Source: Adiantum capillus-veneris (lineage: Eukaryota; Streptophyta; Polypodiopsida; Polypodiales; Pteridaceae). From it: a stretch of 64,000 nucleotides of DNA. A program made the position numbers and the translations under genes. This document shows positions 22,064-34,938 of this stretch, piece after piece. How positions within the stretch are numbered: the first letter of the stretch is position 1; every line of letters begins with the position of its first letter. Under the pieces are notes generated by a model, which saw only the letters and a list, made by a program, of their open reading frames with translations, was not told where the DNA came from and made no database searches. The DNA lies in NCBI GenBank assembly GCA_014529385.2, contig CM043960.1:117498043-117562042 (forward strand), read 5' to 3'.

Positions 22064-24601
22064 CTATGCTAAACCAAAAGCATCGAGGTAAAGTTTCACA
22101 ATCCGAGGAGTATCTGCTAGGTCCTCCTCCTCCATCCACTTCGCATCAAATGCAGGAAAGTTCTTGAACTTAACCAAGAACCGCCTTCGGACTGTACCTT
22201 TCTTCGTATCCGTATGTGCCGAAATCTGTTCAAGAACAAGGGTCTCCTCGTTTTCTTTCACTACGGGTTGCTCATCAAGCTCCCCATCATCAGGCACATC
22301 ACCCTTAGCAGGTTTCAAGAGACTCACATGCAATGCATTGTGAATCCTCCAAGTATCTGGCAGTTTCAATCGGAAGGAGACATCATTTATCTTTTCAGTT
22401 ATCTGGAAAGGTCCGTAGTATCGCATACTAAGCTTTGGAAAAAGCCTCTCCTTTTCCTTTTTCTTTCTTAGGCGTGCCTTCTCAAAAGTAAGAGAACACA
22501 ATCATCCTCCTTCAGTTTCAAGTCGCGAGATGGCGATCCGCTGCCTTTTTCTGTCGTTCTTGAGACTCCTGCACAGTCTCGCGAACCTTGGCAAAAGCCG
22601 TTTCCAAATCTCGCGAATATTCATCCGCTTCAAATATCTAATCTTTCGTGCTCAGGAAGGATGAAACCTTCGCAACACTCTCAACAATCTCAAATGGCGT
22701 CTTCCCCGTCGAAGAGTGTATCGTGTTATTGTAGGCAAATTCCACCAAAGGTAAGTTCTTTTCCCATTGAGTCTTCTGATCCGAGATACAAGACTTCAAT
22801 AAATCTAAAACCACTAAATTGGCAATCTCAAATTGCCCGTCAGTCTGCAAGTGGAACGATGACGAGAACTGCAGCCGCGTGCCAATGTTCTCGCAAATTG
22901 CCTTCCAAAACAAACTCATAAATCTGGGGTCTCTGTCGAAGACAATCGTCTCAGACGTGCCATGTAATCGGAAAATCATCGTGATCATTCTGTGTTCTCG
23001 GGAGATCAAAAATGAAATCCATTTCAATATTTTCCCAAGGGTGGGTGGGTATGGGTAAAGGCTGTAACAATTCCTGTGCCTTATCCTTGTCAAACTTGAC
23101 CTTCAGGCATACTGCGCACAAACTCTTCCACATCCTTTTTGAGTCTCGGCCAAAAGAAGTATCTCTCTACCCCTTCATGGTGGTAGCAATGCCGCGGTGA
23201 CCCATAAAAGGTGGACAGTGGCATTCCGTCATAACCTTTGCCTTCAACGGTTGTGTAACGCACAACATAGTCTTTCTCATCAAGTAGCCTTCCCGAAGGG
23301 AGTATCCAGCTACTGTCTCCCCATCCCGTATCCGTGTGAAAATATCTGCAAAATCTGTATGTGTGGCATATTGATCGACCATATCCTCGAAGCTCCTATG
23401 ATGTATCGTGGAAATAGCCAAATCCAACGGCTTCCGAGACAAAGCATCTGCCACCACATTCTTTTGTCCCTGCACATGGACAATCTGGAAGTGAAACTAT
23501 GACAAGATGTTCGCCCACCGCATCTGCTTTTCCAAAAGCTACTTCTATGGCAAGAAGTAGCGCAAACTCTGATGGTCTATAAAGACAGTAAAATTAGCTC
23601 CGAGTAGGTAATGCCGCCACTGAGTAAGAGCATGGATAACCACCAAAAGCTCTCTCAAAAATCTGTGATGTCATCTCCGGCCTAGAGAACAATCGGCTCT
23701 CGTAAGCAATGACATGGCCTTCTTGCATCAAGACCGCACCGAGACTACGACCATAAGCATCACAAAATACTTCAAATGACTTCTGCAAGTCCGGCAAAGT
23801 CAAATCTGGTCCTGTAGTCAATTTCTCTTTCAATGTCTGAAAGGCAGTCACCTCTGTGGATCCCCACGAGAAAAAGACTCCTTTCTGTATCAAGATATGC
23901 AAAGGGGAAGCAACCTCTGCAAACTTTCGAATGAACCGTCTGTAGTACGAACACAGTCCCAAGAAGCTTTCAACTTCATGGACATTCTTCAAATCGGGCC
24001 AATCACGGATAGTGTCTATCTTGGCCGGATCCATTTGCACTCCTGTTTGCTGAGACAAGGTGTCCCAAAAAAAATGTATCTCTGAAGCATATGATCTCTG
24101 TGTTCTGCTTCATTCTTGGAGAAAACAATGATATCATCAAAGAAAGTGCCAACAAATAGCCTGTACTCTCGAAAAATCATGTCCATCATCCGGTTAAATG
24201 TCGCAGGAGCATTGGTTAAGCCAAAAGGCATCACCAAAAACTCAAATTACCAAAAAGTCATCCGAAAGGCTGTCTTGTAGACGTCTTCCGGTGCAATTCG
24301 GATCTAATAATATCCACTCTTCAGGTCAATCCTGCTAAAGCACGAGGATCCCTGTAACCTGTCGAGTATATCATCGATCCTAGGAATCAGAAATCTGTTC
24401 TTGATGGTGATTTCGTTGAGAGCGCTATAATCGATACACATTCTCCAAGATCCGTCTTTCTTCAAATCCAACAACAGTGGAGAGCAATACGGTGAAGTAC
24501 TATGCTGGACAAGACCCTTTTCCAAGAGGTCTTTCACTGGGTTCATAATCTTTTCATTCTGTACTCGGCTCACATGGTAAGGTGGCCGGTTCGGTGGCGT
24601 G
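22064..24601 (-). pseudogene. B-inner pol: RT, RNase H, integrase, chromodomain (broken)
   Basis: RT start 24304-24573 ([48 protein letters not shown]). RT palm 24016-24237 ([27 protein letters not shown], catalytic DD intact). RT thumb/RNase H 23594-24058 (FEVFCDAYGRSLGAVLMQEG). Connection 23167-23475 (KNVVADALSRKP). Integrase 22638-23093 (MDFIFDLPR, IVFDRDPRFM, TDGQFEIANL). C-terminus 22064-22501 with RYYGPFQI and the chromodomain-like FLVKFKNFPAFDAKW. At least five frameshifts or stops separate these blocks. The RT N-terminus is cut at 24601 by C-1. Confidence 0.8.
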
Positions 24602-25492
24602 CTTCTCTTTCTTCACACATGAGCTTGTGTGAGTGGGTGTGTGATAATGCCTTGCAAAAATCAGCCCCCTCTCTCTCTTGGGCGAGCCCTCTTGCTAATT
24701 GCTCTTGCTGAAGCCTCATTGGCCCTCCCCAAGTCAAGCCAATCACAATTAAGCAACATAAGTGATAGCCTTCTGACATGTGTCTCCCTTTCCCCTTTTG
24801 TGAGAGCTTTAGGTAATTAAATAATTAAACTAAACTCTCATTGGACCCCTTTGTCTCCTGGCCAATAAGAATCAGGCAAGCCATGGAGCTCCTGAATGCT
24901 CATTGGACCCCTTGGGAGACTGCCCAATAGTCTTCTAGGAGACTTAATTCTCATTGGTTTCTTTTATTAAATGTTTTTAAATTAATTAAACTAGATTTAC
25001 TCTAGCTTAATTCTCATTGGTCCACTTCAAGGGTCATCCAATAGAAATTGGGCACACCTTGTGGGGATCTGGCCTAGGGAGCTGACATGAGTCCCTCATT
25101 CCCTTTGTGTAAAGGGAGCCTGTGTGTGTCTGTGTGGCTTTCTCTCTCATCCCCTACCTTTAGGGCTCGCCCCCTCCCATGTAGGGATGTGCAAAGACTT
25201 TTAGGGCACACACAAAGCATCCAATTTTCCCTAGGGTTGACCTTTGGACACAACCTTTGAATTTTGGAACCTTAGCATTTTGGAAGTCTTAATGGGCTGA
25301 ACCTTAGGGTCTTTTTAGCCCATTGTTGCACATGGCTCTTTTGCAGATGGCCCCCCCTTTGGATCCCTATTGTGGCCGGTCTGCTAGCTTAACCAATATT
25401 CTAGCTTTTTCTCCCCTGGCCTTCCCCACATTGAATGATTAGTTTAATATGAGAAAATCATTTAGGAGAATTAGATATTGATTATTATGACA
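24602..25492 (-). repeat. C-1 3' LTR, truncated
   Basis: Matches 31888-32790 with few differences. The + strand reading ends GATTATTATGACA, followed by the PPT complement TTACCTCTCTCTTG. The first ~670 bp of the LTR are absent; the join with B-inner is at GGCGTG/CTTCTC (24601/24602). Confidence 0.85.
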
Positions 25493-25848
25493 TTACCTCT
25501 CTCTTGAAATCATAGTCGTCCTCGACTATGGTGTAGAGAAGATAAAGCATGTTCATGAGTCCTTTTCTTAGCGGATAGAGGATCCCTATGTTACCCTACG
25601 ACATCATTCCACAATGGATGACTAGTCCATTTGGCGCTTGAGAGCCTGAGGCTGCCGTAAGCATGTCTGCACATTAGTCCTATCAGTCTTCCATAGTAGA
25701 GTGACAAGCTCTACTTGGTGTTTGGGAGACGTCGTCTCCGCAAACTTGATCTAAGCATGCATACTACTTCATTTTTGTGCACAAATAAAGAAAAAGAGAG
25801 TCTTATAAGACAAAAATTTTGTTCATTTTTAACATTTTGTACATTTGC
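25493..25848 (-). other. C-1 PPT and 3' untranslated region
   Basis: PPT complement at 25493-25506 followed by about 340 bp without coding signal. The same block follows the C-2 LTR at 47276-47513. Confidence 0.65.
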
Positions 25849-28800
25849 TTACTCTTGGGAAGCATTGTAAGCATTGACAAGGTTTAGGTTATCCTTTAAT
25901 TGTATGCCTTGCATCCATCTAGCATCTTCAAAAGGATAATTCTTAAACTTAATAAGATATCGTCGGATAGTCTTACCGCCTCTTAGTACCTTGTCTTCAT
26001 GTCGGAGAATGGACTCGGGCTGCAGCACCTCTTCTTGGTCCTCGATCTCCGGTGGGTCTTCAATAGTTGGTTCTTGAGGTGGCTCTCCTTTGTAAGGCTT
26101 TAATAGGCTCACATGAAAAGCATTGTGTATGAGCCAATGATTGGGCAACTTGAGTTGATAGGCCATCTCATTGATTGGCCTAAGAATCTGAAAGGGACCA
26201 TAGTACCTTTTTGCTAGTTTAGCATAGTACTTTTGGTGACCCGTAGGATTCTTGCCCGTTGTGTGCCTTAATCGAGCCTTGGGAAACTTTAACAAGACCC
26301 AATCGTTTTCTTTAAAGGCTTGGGCTCTTCTGTGCTTGTAAACAACAGCCTTTTGCCTTTGCTGTGAGATAGAGATAGCATCCTTAATCTTTTGGAAAGA
26401 TTCTTGTAGGTCTCGGCTATACTCATCTGCAGCGAAGATCTTCCCATGTACCTTAAGTAGCAAGGGACTTTTTGATCTTCCCTCAATTACCTCGAAAGGT
26501 GTTTTTCCCCTGGAAATATGTACAGTGTTATTGTAAGCATACTCCACTAAGGATAAGTACTTCTCCCATTGGGATCTTTGATCTACTTCCGTTACATAGG
26601 CTTTTAGTAGATCGAGAATGGTTAGGTTAGCTATTTCACTTTGGCCATCAGTTTGTGGATGATAGGCCGAAGAGAAGTTTAGCCTTGTTCCTAAATTCTC
26701 AAAGAGACCCTTCCAGAAATTACTGGTCATTCTAGGATCTCTATCCGACACTATGGACATGGGCAAGCCATGGTACTTGAAAATTTGTGAAATAAAGAGG
26801 GTTGCCATTTGATGGGCTTTGATAGTCTTTTTGACAGGTATAAAATAAGCTTGTTTACTAAACCTGTCTACTATCGTCCATATTCCCGTAGTCCCATGGA
26901 TAGACTTAGGCAATCCAAAGATAAAATCCATGGATATGCTCTCCCATGGTGAATAAGGGATTGGCAAGGATTGAAGCAATCCAAGTTGCTTCCCTCTATC
27001 AAATTTTGTCTTTTGGCATACCACACATTTGGAAACATACTCTTGTATGTTCACTTTCATGGTAGGCCAATAGAAATATGTTTCAATTCCCTTTAAGGTA
27101 GACTGAATCCCTCTATGCCCCGCATAAGGTGGAGCATGAGATTCATACATTACTTTCTCACGTAGTGAGTTAGTAACGCATAGTCTATTGCCATAGAGAA
27201 GATAACCATCTTGTAAAGTAAATGGTTCTTCTTTCTTCCCTAATGCAAGGGCTGAAATCACATCTCTAAAATCGGGATCAATAGCATACTCATCTATCAT
27301 TGAAGATAGATCATTGTGAGTTGCTATGGAAACCGCATTCACTCTCGGCCGTCTTGAGAGTGCATCAGCTACTTGATTATGCTTGCCAGCAATGTGAGCA
27401 ATATGAAAATGAAATTGCGAAAGAAAATTTGCCCACCTCATTTGTTTGTCGGAGAGCTTGGTCTGCGTCATGAAGTACTTACGACTTTGGTGATCCGTTC
27501 GCAGAATGAAAGGAGTCCCCAATAAATAGTGCTTCCATGAATCTAAGGCATGTAGAACTGCAAGGAGTTCCTTTTCGTATATGCCTAGAGCTTGCTCAAC
27601 AGGGTCGAGCCTTCGACTCTCATAGCCTATGACGTGCCCTTCTTGGAGCAAAACAGCTCCAAGGCAATCACCACAAGCATCGCATTGGACCTCAAATGGT
27701 TTTGAGAGATCCGGTAGTGTAAGCACAGGCTGAGAGATAAGCTTTTCTTTAAGCTTTTCGAAAGCATTGTTCTCCTTAGCAGACCATGTATACCTAACGC
27801 TTTTCTTTGTTAGGTCATGTAATGGTCCCGCAATTTGTGAGAACTTTTCTATGAAGCGTCTATAGTATGCACACATGCCTATGAAGCTTCTTAGTTCATG
27901 AAGATTCCTTGGTTTAGGCCATCCTTTTATTACCTCTAACTTGGATGGATCCATTTGGATGCCATCTTGAGAGATAATGTGACCTAAATACTGAATCTCT
28001 TACAAGAAAAAATTCACTTTTCTTTCGATTAACATAAAGTTTATTCTCTCTTAAAACTTGAAATATTACCTGGAGGTGTTGCTTGTGTTCCTCCAATGAA
28101 TTAGAGTAGATGATAATATCATCAAAGAACACTCCAGTGAAGGTTCGATGAGGCCTGAACAGCTTCTCCATCAAGCGGTTGAATGTGGCTGGTGCATTGG
28201 TCAAGCCAAAAGGCATGACAATGTATTCGTAAAGACCAAATGTAGTACGAAATGCGGTCTTTACAATGTCTTGATCAACTATCCTTATTTGATGATAGCC
28301 ACTTTTTAGGTCAACCCTATTGAAGTAGGTCGATCCTTGTAGCTTATCAAATAGGTCTTCTACCCGTGGAACGGGAAACCTATTCTTGATAGTGATCCTA
28401 TTTAGTGCTCTATAGTCGACACACATACGATATGTGCCGTCTTTCTTTTGCACTAATAGCACACGTGAGCAAAATGGAGATGAGCTTGGCCTAACCATAC
28501 CCTTCTCAACTAACTCATGCACTTGCCGCATAATCTCCTCTTGTTGAGCTTGAGAAACTCTATAAGGAGGTTTATTAGGCGGTGAACTTCCTGGAAGAAG
28601 TTCAATTGCATGGTCATCATTACCTCGTTTAGGAGGTAGCTCACAAGGGATGTCGTCAATAAAAACATCTTGAAACCCCTTGAGAAAATTGGATAACTCT
28701 AATTCCTTTTGGTTGCTTTTATTTTCTTTTGCTAAAGCATTAGGTTCATTTTAAGAGTCTTTAACAAAAATCATGTACACGGAAATAGAGCTCTTTATTG

Positions 28801-29353
28801 ACTTGTTCAAAGCTGGTGTATGTACAATGGGGATGGTGTTACCCATTTCCTTAGCATCTATATACATGTCTTTTTCCCTGAACTTAAAGGAGATTCTCCT
28901 TTCAGGAAATTTAACATCGGCAGCCAGGCGGTCAAACCATGGTGCCCCTAGGATTACATCCTCATGCTTGAGAGGAGAGATAAAGAAGTCCTCTTTGTCC
29001 ACATAGCCTTGGACATGAAGCCTCAATTTCCCGATTAAGGGAGTGACTGAAGCTTCTTGCCCCTTGAAGGCACTGTCTGCGGGTAGGACATCTCCCATCT
29101 CGTAGGATTGTCTTCCTAGCTTGGTGGCCAACTCTATAGATATAAAATTGTGAGTAGAACCAGGGTCAAAGAGAATAAAAGCATCATGTTCTCTTACCTT
29201 TCCCCAAGCATGGCATAGAGGAGATCCTTTGTGGTGAGTTTGGTGAGTCTCCTCCTCTTGGATTTCAACCAAGGAAGCTCTAGAGGATCTTGGCGGTTGT
29301 TCTTTTGGGGACAAGCGCGGTACGCATGCCCTTGTTCGCCGCACTTGAAACAC
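25849..29353 (-). pseudogene. C-1 pol: protease, RT, RNase H, integrase, chromodomain
   Basis: Protease at 28751-29250 has LFDPGSTHNFIS (active site DPG where DSG/DTG is usual) and LGAPWF. RT at 27990-28531: [64 protein letters not shown] and GVFFDDIIIYS (DD intact). A frameshift near 27990 leads into one long frame, 25849-27954. It holds the RT thumb, RNase H (FEVQCDACGDCLGAVLLQEG), connection (NQVADALSRRP), integrase zinc finger (H..H, CVVCQKTK), DDE residues (SMDFIFGLP, IVSDRDPR, TDGQSEIANL) and a chromodomain-like end (RYLIKFKNYPFEDARWMQ). It would act in the cytoplasmic particle and then the nucleus. Frameshifts near 27990 and near 29250, and a stop at 28751, suggest it is recently dead. 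Confidence 0.88.
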
Positions 29354-30798
29354 CGGTTATCCTTACGATAACGCTCAAGCTCTTCAGGAGAGAGTTTATT
29401 CTTACCTTTGTAAACTCCCTTCTCTTTAGCTTTGTTGGAGTTGCCCTTAGGAGACTTTTGGACATTGTCCTTCCCCTTAGGCTCATTGGAACCCTTGTTT
29501 TCCGGGGGCTTATTATTTCTTTTTGCCCCCGTTTGGAAATTGATTCGAGAGGCGACCATAGTGTGGTGTATTACCGCCGATATGGTACGTGGTCTTTGGG
29601 AGTTGACATACTCCGCCATTTCTTCGGTTAAGCCCGCACAAAATTGTTGCTTTTGCTCTCCAAAATCCAACTTTTTGAAGACAGTGGCTTTGAGTTGTAG
29701 GTCCCAAAACTTGTCTACATATTTGTGGATAGATTCATTGGGAGAGAGCTTTAAGCTTCGCCATTCGGTGAGTACTTTGTCTTTGGCATCGGTGGCCAAA
29801 AACTGCTTCATAATGAAAGCTCTTAAAGCTTTCCATGTTCGTGGAGCTTTACCGTTGGCTCGTAGGCTAGACCACCATTGTCTGGCGGACTTTTGAAAGT
29901 GCATAGCTACATGGCGTAGCTTAGAGGACTCCGTGAAGCCCTCATCTCCAAACACCGCATCGAATTGTTGGATAAAGGCCAAGACTTTGTCCGTAGCACC
30001 AAAGGTACCATCATAGGTAAGGAAAGAGATGTTCTTCCCTCCCTCTTTGAATTTCTTCAACTTGGACGACCTCTTCCATGCGGCATAGGATTTCCTATGG
30101 CCTCTTCTTTTTTATGGTTCAAAGGTTGCACCATCACTTTCTTCAGAAGGTGAAGAATTTGAAAAAGGTGGAGAAGAGGGTGATCTCTTTCTCGCCTTTT
30201 TCTTGTCTTGATCTTTGTCGTCTTCACCATAGCTTTCATAAGAGGAAGAGGATGAAGAAGATGGAGAAGAGGGTGTCCTCTTTCTCGCCTTTTTCTTCTC
30301 TTGCTTTTTATCATCCCTCTTTGAATTATGGCGTGGAGAAGAGTGTGATGGTCTTCTCCGCTTTGGTGGTGATGGAGAGCGTTTAGCCCGCCGTCTTCGT
30401 GGAGCCATCTCCGCCGAGGTGGCGGGAGACTCGCTTCTTTCTCGTTCCTTCGGTGGAGGCTCTTGAGTTCTCCTTTGGGAAGGAGATGCATCATCAAGAA
30501 GTAAATTCTTGAGCCCTTCATATGGATTCCCTTCTTCTTCCCGAATCGGAGAGAGACCTCTTTTGGTAGTCTCACAAGGAGGCTTCCTAGGTGTTCTCTC
30601 GTCATGGTGCTGAGCTTGGAGAATCCCGTGAGCACGGAGCTACCGTTGCACTTCACTTTGGAGAGATGGATTGCCCATGGCTTGTTGAAGCCTAGAAACA
30701 AGATAGTTAACAAGCATTGAAGCATCATTAGTAGCTTGCTCATGAGCAAAATCAAAGTTATCGACATTAATTTCACTCTCTTTACTATTGTCAGCCAT
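29194..30798 (-). pseudogene. C-1 gag: capsid/nucleocapsid with Ser/Arg-rich N-terminal segment
   Basis: ATG at 30798 (MADNSKESEINVDNF) opens a frame running to 29194 with two in-frame stops, TAG near 30640 and TAA near 30112. The N-terminal third holds two imperfect KKARKRxPSSP blocks flanked by Ser and Asp/Glu runs (30120-30330). The Retrotrans_gag core (29450-30060) includes FIQQFDAVFGDEGF, QSARQWW-like residues and NESIHKYVDKFW. The CCHC knuckle CFKCGEQGHAYRACP lies at about 29312-29356. Gag would form the virus-like particle. The frame into protease is shifted near 29250. Confidence 0.85.
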
Positions 30799-31202
30799 TC
30801 TAACAACTTTTAGGTGTAAAATTTTTAGGTGTACTTTGGCACTTCAAGCCCTAGTTGCTACTTCTCTTTACCCCTTTAGAAAAAGCACTCAAGCTACTGT
30901 ACCCGCAGCTCGAATACCATTAATTGCAAGGAATAGAAGAGAGGGTCTTTCGACACCAAAACAGCACCGGCTCCTGTCAAGCTTCTAATAGCTCAATAGT
31001 GGTTAAGCCGTAGGCAAGCCCCGTAGGACTCCACTATTAAGACCATAGCTCTCGACGGTGATGCCCCGTTAACTGCACGAAGGCAGGCGCACTGCAAGGC
31101 TGAAAAATCCCTATTCTACTTACTCACAGGCAATTAATAATACCAACCATTTGTAGCTAGCTTGAGGACCTCCCTTCTTGAGCAAGAAAAGAGAAACCTT
31201 GA
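30799..31202 (-). other. C-1 leader between PBS and gag
   Basis: About 400 bp of non-coding 5' leader. No ORF, tRNA or repeat recognised. Confidence 0.6.
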
Positions 31203-31214
31203 GCTCTGATACTA
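31203..31214 (-). promoter_or_regulatory. C-1 primer binding site
   Basis: Complement reads TAGTATCAGAGC, one base off the initiator tRNA-Met PBS, 1 bp from the LTR. Confidence 0.78.
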
Positions 31215-31215
31215 A

Positions 31216-32790
31216 TGTAACATTTAATGGCCTAATAACTTATGTGTAGCGGAAATTAGCATGAACATAGTGGGCATTTCATTAGAATAGATTCCTAATG
31301 AGAATTACAAGAGTGCTTGGGTGGAGAGAGCAACAAAAAGCATAACACCTAGTTAGATAGCATCGACAATACTTTCAAAAGAGAGAGAAATTAAGCTATT
31401 GACAACAGCTGAGGACCGGATTTTCATGGAGCCGGTCCCCCCTCCAAAAGGCTTTGTATTATGGTTTCTCCCATCAAGAGAGACATTGTACAATACAATT
31501 CTTTGTGTTCCTTCAAGACTAGCTAGTGCAATGAAGATGGAAACTTCATGCACTAAGCAAAACACTTAACAAACACAACTTGAATTATCCCCGTTCTCAG
31601 ACCCAAGACCTCACACACCTTCGAAGATGGTGAGAGCTAGCAGGGTATGAGAGTAGATTGAGAGGAAGAAGGAGTATCTTACGAGAAAGATGTACATCTC
31701 CTCATATAATCACTCATATGTAGCATAGCTTAGCTTGGTAGAGGCGATGAGCATGCATTGAAGCTTGGCTCTTGGTTGGATTTGCATCCACATGCCAAGA
31801 GAGTGTTGATGTAGGCTTCTATCTCACAAGCTTGGAGTAGGTGATGAGTTCTCCATTAAAGCTTGGGAAGAGATAGTCTTCTCTTTCTTCACACATGAGC
31901 TTGTGTGAGTGTGTGTGTGATAATGCCTTGCAAAAATCAGCCCCCTCTCTCTCTTGGGCGAGCCCTCTTGCTAATTGCTCTTGCTGAAGCCTCATTGGCC
32001 CTCCCCAAGTCAAGCCAATTACAATTAAGCAACATAAGTGATAGCCTTCTGACATGTGTCCCCCTTTCCCCTTTTGTGAGAGCTTTAGGTAATTAAATAA
32101 TTAAACTAAACTCTCATTGGACCCCTTTGCCTCCTGGCCAATAGGAATCAGGCAAGCCATGGGGCTCCTGAATGCTCATTGGACCCCTTGGGAGACTGCT
32201 CAATAGTCTTCTAGGAGACTTAATTCTCATTGGTTTCTTTTATTAAATGTTTTTAAATTAATTAAACTAGATTTACTCTAGCTTAATTCTCATTGGTCCA
32301 CTTCAAGGGTCATCCAATAGAAATTGGGCACACCTTATGGGCATCTGGCCTAGGGAGCTGACATGAGTCCCTCATTCCCTTTGTGTAAAGGGAGCCTGTG
32401 TGTGTTTGTGTGGCTTTCTCTCTCATCCCCTACCTTTAGGGCTCGCCTCCTCCCATGTAGGGATGTGCAAAGACTTTTAGGGCACACACAAAGCATCCAA
32501 TTTTCCTTAGGGTTGACCTTTGGACACAACCTTTGAATTTTGGAACCTTAGCATTTTGGAAGTCTTAATGGGCTGAACCTTAGGGTCTTTTTAGCCCATT
32601 GTTGCACATGGCTCTTTTGCAGATGGCCCCCCCTTTGGATCCCTATTTTCCCTCCTTTGGATCCCTACTATGGCCAGTCTGCTAGCTTAACCAATATTCT
32701 AGCTTTTTCTCCCCTGGCCTTCCCCACATTAAATGATCAGTTTAATATGAGAAAATCATTTAGGAGAATTAGATATTGATTATTATGACA
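31216..32790 (-). repeat. C-1 5' LTR, full (1575 bp)
   Basis: Starts TGTAACATTTAATGG and ends GATTATTATGACA on the + strand. It contains a local ~25-bp duplication of CCTTTGGATCCCTA near 32630-32670 that the 3' LTR lacks. It abuts B-inner gag-proximal sequence (GCCTTGGCTC) at 32791. Confidence 0.88.
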
Positions 32791-34471
32791 GCCTTGGCTC
32801 TTTCAAAAGAGCTTTCCAATCCTTCACTTTGCCCCAAAAGCGGCAAAGTTTGTACTTTCATTCATTAGATTCGGTGCAGGTCCCACGCCATGTGGTGCCA
32901 GTTCCTTTTCTATTTGCCTTTTCTGCCACGTTCCTCGACTGCTCTCAAACTCTCAGGCCTGTCGTCGTCTTTATCATTCTGTTCTTTCTGTGCCTTTTTA
33001 GGGCACTTCGCGGAGATATGTCCATGTTCCCCGCATCCAAAGCACTTCGCCTCTCTGATGAAGCGAGCTCTCTCCTCAGGAGTAAGCTTGGGTCGTGCAT
33101 CCTTTTTCTCTGGGTTGCTCTTTTTCTTCCTACTTTCATTCCTAGAAGTCTGTTAGGCTCGTTGTGTCATGGCCTCATCTGTGGGGTAGGTCAGACTGCC
33201 AGAGTGAATGGCAAAGCCCCGCTTCGCATGACTCATCAACTCCTCAATAAAAGCTGACTTCTGTTCCAAGCAGTGATCACGGATCTTTGTAGGTAGACCC
33301 AAGGTAAACCGCTCAATCTGTTCTCTGAACGAGATCTTCTTGAATGAAGAGGCGGGTAGAAAAGAGCTCCAGAATCTTTCACAGTAAGCATTGATTGTAT
33401 CTTTCTTGGTCATCCAAAGATGGTTCCAAGCAGCTCGTATATCTCGTTCATATTCTTGCGTCAACCAAGAAGAAATAAAAAAGCTTCTTAAATTTCAGCC
33501 ATTTAACTGGCGCAGTCTTCTTTAAAAGAAGCATGGACCACCAAGTACGAGCATTCCCCTTAAATTAAGAGGCAGCTCTCCGAATCTTGGAGTGCTCTGA
33601 ATAGCGTCCTCCCGCGAAAGCGATGTCAAATTGTTGTATAAAAGACAAAGCCTTCGAAGCATCTGAGTATCCTGAAAAAGTATCAAACTTGATCGAGTGG
33701 CCACCTTCCTTAAACTCTCGGACTTTCTTTCTTTTATCTTCAAGAAAGTCATACTAGATGGCTTTGTAAAAATTCTTCTTGTTCGCATAAAAGTTTCCGT
33801 CATCCGAATCTGAGCTGTGTGCAGACGAGTCCTCAGTAGAACTGTCAGTAATTGGGCGAGATGTAGCCTTCTTTGCCTTTTTCTTGCCCTTTCCGAAGCT
33901 TTGTTTCTTGCTTCGCTTTTTGCTTTTCTGTCTTCTTCGCTCGAGTCTGAAGAGCTAGAAGAACTGTCAGAAGAAGAAGAAGAACTCGGTAAGCCTTCAA
34001 ACTTGACACGCTTCTTCTGTTTCTTTGCCTTGTCGAATGTCGACCGACGACCCAAATATCCCGGGAAGTCAGTGCCTTTCTTCTGCTTTTTGCCGTGCTT
34101 TTTGTCTTTCTTTTGCACGTCGAAAAGCTAAGCAATCCATGCATCAACCACGTTCTCCAGTTCCTTCTCCGTATATTTCTTGGAGGCAGAAGGTTTCTTG
34201 AGAGCGGGTTTCGGGAGTGGTGTTGTGGTTCTCTGCCACTTCATCTGTACCTCTTCCAAAGAGGTCTGGTTCATATATTTTGCCATCTTTAGTCCTTCGC
34301 AAAATTGAGCATCATCTTTGTTGCATCGCCAATCAATTGACGACGCTCCATCTCTTGCTGCTCCTCCTGAGTAGGCCTAGGCGGGCCATACTCCGTGCCG
34401 GAATCTTCGTTGTGATCCCTGCCCGCATCTCCAGATGCAGAGGGAGTCGATTGATCATTGCCTGAAGCCAT
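32791..34471 (-). pseudogene. B-inner gag (broken)
   Basis: ATG at 34471. The N-terminal part is 34289-34471, followed by a Lys-rich and Ser-rich acidic segment (SSSSSDSSEED, about 33930-34000), the capsid core in pieces (33153-33780; ERDIRAAWNHLW, INAYCERFW) and the CCHC knuckle CFGCGEHGHISAKCP (about 33000-33045). At least three frameshifts. The 3' end is cut by C-1. Confidence 0.75.
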
Positions 34472-34513
34472 AGGTGCCGCAGAAAAGGATCCCGTAGAAG
34501 AGAAATCGGCCGT

Positions 34514-34525
34514 GCTCTGATACCA
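34514..34525 (-). promoter_or_regulatory. B-inner primer binding site
   Basis: Complement is TGGTATCAGAGC, a perfect initiator tRNA-Met PBS, one base from the LTR start at 34527. Confidence 0.85.
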
Positions 34526-34526
34526 C

Positions 34527-34896
34527 TGTAACAGACTTGGACACTCCAAGTCAAGAATCAACCGCGACAGCACCAAATAGCCACTTCAAAACAAGTCACA
34601 GATCACAATAGATGTATACTGGCCCGGCGGAGTTCCGTGCCTAGAGATATTGGCCCCAAAGGCTGGCGCCCCTTTCGGTATTTCTTTTTATATTAATCAG
34701 ATCAAAGTACAAGAAAGTAGCTAGGGTTTCACTCTCAGACTCTGCGTCCAGATGCTCTTAGAAGTGAAGCCCTCACCACTTATTTAAAGGTTACAAGGGA
34801 TGCCCAAAAGCAGAGCCCCAAAAGCTTCAAAATCAAAAGCCCTGTAAGCAAAAGCTCTTTTCGCTCTCTCACAGAGAGTTTCTGATAGCAAAAGCA

Positions 34897-34938
<42 letters not shown>

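Larger units (their letters stand above)
24602..32790 (-). mobile_element. C-1: Ty3/gypsy chromovirus-like retrotransposon, youngest layer
   Basis: 3' LTR 24602-25492 (its outer ~680 bp deleted), pol 25849-28750, protease about 28751-29250, gag 29194-30798, leader, PBS 31203-31214, 5' LTR 31216-32790. The two LTRs are nearly identical where both exist, and the coding frames are longer than in any other element here, which agrees with it being the innermost insertion. The left junction is a deletion, so no TSD can be scored. Confidence 0.9.

Noticed and set aside
30057..30806. 249-aa minus ORF overlapping C-1 gag
   Set aside because: Out of frame with the gag start at 30798 and the gag core; the gag frame carries the family motifs.
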